DNA from: Acidobacteriota bacterium
GTDB taxonomy: Bacteria > Acidobacteriota > Terriglobia > Acidiferrales > UBA7541
Assembly: GCA_021324935.1 (NCBI GenBank)
Contig: JAJPIE010000037.1
Span: 1 to 64,000, forward strand
Direction: 5' to 3'
Length of the DNA stretch: 64,000 nucleotides
Shown here: piece by piece, positions 62,534 to 64,000 of the stretch
Layout of the letters: each line of letters begins with the position of its first letter
Position numbering within the stretch: the stretch's first letter is position 1
The notes under the pieces: model-generated
Database searches by the model: none
Seen by the model: only the letters and a program-made list of their open reading frames with translations
Told to the model about the DNA's origin: nothing
Position numbers and translations under genes: made by a program

Positions 62534-64000
62534 ATGAAACATTCCATGTCTATCCTCGACGGCAATGAAGCGGCCGCCTCGGTCGCCTACCGCTTGAATG
62601 AGGTCATTGCCATTTATCCGATCACGCCCTCCTCGCCGATGGGCGAATGGTCGGATCAGTGGAACTCCGAGAAAAAGAAGAATATTTACGGCGCGATTCC
62701 CGATGTGATCGAAATGCAGAGCGAAGGCGGCGCGGCGGGCGCGCTGCACGGCGCATTGCAAGCGGGAGCCCTGGGAACGACGTTCACCGCATCGCAGGGC
62801 CTGCTGCTGATGATCCCGAATATGTACAAGATCGCCGGTGAGCTTACTTCCGCGGTGATTCATGTGGCCGCGCGGACTCTGGCCACGCATGCGCTCTCGA
62901 TTTTCGGGGATCACAGCGACGTGATGTCCACGCGCGCCACGGGATTTGCGCTGCTTTCTTCGAATTCCGTGCAGGAAGCCCACGATCTCGCGTGCATCGC
63001 GCAGGCGGCAACGCTCGAATCGCGAATTCCGTTTTTGCACTTCTTCGACGGGTTTCGCACTTCGCATGAAGTGGGGATGATCGATGCGCTGAGCGACGAT
63101 GATTTGCGCGCGATTGTGGACGAAAAATTCGTGCGCCAGCATCGCGAGCGCGCCATGTCTCCCGACCGTCCGGTGCTGCGCGGGACGGCGCAAAATCCGG
63201 ACGTGTTCTTCCAGGCGCGCGAAGCTTGCAACCCCTTCTATCGCGCCTGCCCCACGATTGTTCAGGAAGTGATGGATCGCTTCGCCAAACGCATCGGCAG
63301 GTGCTATCACCTTTTTGATTATTACGGCGCGCCTGATGCCGAGCGCTTGATCATTCTGATGGGCTCCGGCGCCGGAGCCGCCGAAGAAGCCGTCGACGCG
63401 TTGCAAAAATCTGGCGAAAAGGTGGGCATGCTGAAAGTGCGCTTGTTCCGGCCCTTCTCTGCGGACGCGTTTTTGGGGGCAATCCCGAACAGCGTGAAGT
63501 CCATCGCTGTGCTCGACCGCACGAAAGAACCCGGCAGCCTGGGCGAGCCGCTCTATCAGGATGTGCTGAGCGTCTATATGGAGCGTTACGCCGCGAACCC
63601 GTCGGCAGGAATTCCGCGAGTAATTGGCGGACGCTACGGGCTCTCTTCCAAGGAATTTACCCCGGCAATGGCGAAATCGGTCTTCGATGAGTTGAAGAAG
63701 GCCGAGCCGAAGAATCATTTCACGGTCGGCATCCACGACGACGTGACGCACACCAGTCTCAGCTACGACCCGGAGTTTTCAACCGAAGACCCGCGGGTCG
63801 TGCGCGCTCTCTTCTACGGTCTCGGCTCCGATGGGACCGTTGGTGCGAACAAAAACTCGATCAAGATCATCGGCAAGGGCACGAATTATTTCGCGCAGGC
63901 GTACTTTGTGTATGACTCGAAAAAAGCCGGCGCGATCACCGTGTCTCATCTGCGCTTTGGCCCGGACCCGATCCGTTCTACGTACCTGATCAGCCGGGCG
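62534..64000 (+). CDS. nifJ: Pyruvate:ferredoxin (flavodoxin) oxidoreductase, 5' part
   Basis: Open to the right edge and therefore missing from the ORF track: 489 codons of a protein usually about 1170-1200 aa. It oxidises pyruvate with CoA to acetyl-CoA and CO2, reducing ferredoxin or flavodoxin, with thiamine diphosphate and iron-sulfur clusters. The N-terminus SILDGNEAAASVAYRLNEVI and AIYPITPSSPMGEWSDQW are diagnostic of the pyrimidine-binding domain. FGDHSDVMSTRATGFALLSS and FLHFFDGFRTSHEVGMI follow, and the visible end, LRFGPDPIRSTYLISRA, belongs to domain III. The ATG follows GGGAG. The enzyme points to fermentative or anaerobic metabolism. Confidence 0.95.
   Translation, partial: MKHSMSILDGNEAAASVAYRLNEVIAIYPITPSSPMGEWSDQWNSEKKKNIYGAIPDVIEMQSEGGAAGALHGALQAGALGTTFTASQGLLLMIPNMYKIAGELTSAVIHVAARTLATHALSIFGDHSDVMSTRATGFALLSSNSVQEAHDLACIAQAATLESRIPFLHFFDGFRTSHEVGMIDALSDDDLRAIVDEKFVRQHRERAMSPDRPVLRGTAQNPDVFFQAREACNPFYRACPTIVQEVMDRFAKRIGRCYHLFDYYGAPDAERLIILMGSGAGAAEEAVDALQKSGEKVGMLKVRLFRPFSADAFLGAIPNSVKSIAVLDRTKEPGSLGEPLYQDVLSVYMERYAANPSAGIPRVIGGRYGLSSKEFTPAMAKSVFDELKKAEPKNHFTVGIHDDVTHTSLSYDPEFSTEDPRVVRALFYGLGSDGTVGANKNSIKIIGKGTNYFAQAYFVYDSKKAGAITVSHLRFGPDPIRSTYLISRA

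Noticed and set aside
62225-63751. 508-aa minus-strand ORF across the pump end and nifJ
   Set aside because: Antisense shadow. The plus strand encodes clear NifJ sequence, which the track omits only because it has no stop inside the window.

Overview
The window looks like chromosomal DNA of an acidobacterium (Acidobacteriota, probably a Terriglobia-like soil lineage). This rests on gene style: a VWFA-related protein of the acidobacterial type, two winged-helix regulators fused to a propeller or TPR domain, a DUF1111 di-heme oxidase, large Ig-like lipoproteins, and G+C-rich, strongly skewed DNA. No 16S rRNA or tRNA is present, so the assignment is an inference.

Region 1 (1-22.4 kb) is mostly ordinary. 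It holds the SRP RNA, a VWFA-type secreted protein, a secreted Gly-zipper protein, glutamine synthetase, a membrane metal-hydrolase-like protein, a small barrel, a TonB-C protein, the di-heme oxidase, the two winged-helix fusion regulators, an unusual ATPase-AMIN-amidase fusion, an IS481-like remnant, an Ig-like lipoprotein, a DinB protein and a PilZ protein. The + strand is C/T-rich here whichever way the genes run.

Region 2 (22.4-30.4 kb) has a family 2 glycosyltransferase, an NtrC-type sigma-54 activator whose receiver has lost its phospho-acceptor Asp, an M50 protease, a Zn alcohol dehydrogenase, and a convergent pair of wall genes (L,D-transpeptidase and M15/DUF882 peptidase).

Region 3 (30.5-41.4 kb) is a multiheme cytochrome locus. 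Transcription unit A is a small membrane ORF, a 16-heme cytochrome and an NHL propeller. Unit B is a tetraheme cytochrome, an intrinsic terminator, a SurA-like PPIase, an outer-membrane barrel, a second NHL propeller and a 12-heme cytochrome. Both units have near-identical -24/-12 elements, each preceded about 130 nt upstream by the same 17-bp palindrome TGTGAT-N5-ATCACA. This is the layout of a sigma-54/enhancer-binding-protein regulon. The set suggests electron transfer across the outer membrane, perhaps by extracellular cytochrome filaments.

Region 4 (41.4-55.6 kb) is an envelope acylation locus. An AMP-forming acyl ligase, an acyl carrier protein, an MBOAT, an SGNH protein and a small membrane protein reproduce the parts list of the Dlt (D-alanylation) pathway. 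The MBOAT ends in FIYSQF, which fits the FxYxxF acyl-shuttle motif. Three GT-C-like membrane proteins (two of them paralogues), a second SGNH-TPR protein, an FAD oxidoreductase of the UDP-galactopyranose-mutase type and two TPR proteins surround this core.

Region 5 (55.6-64 kb) has an FG-GAP protein, a complete HME-type RND efflux operon (TolC, adaptor, pump), and the start of pyruvate:ferredoxin oxidoreductase, which runs off the right edge. CRP/FNR-like palindromes lie about 100 bp upstream of the FG-GAP gene and of nifJ.
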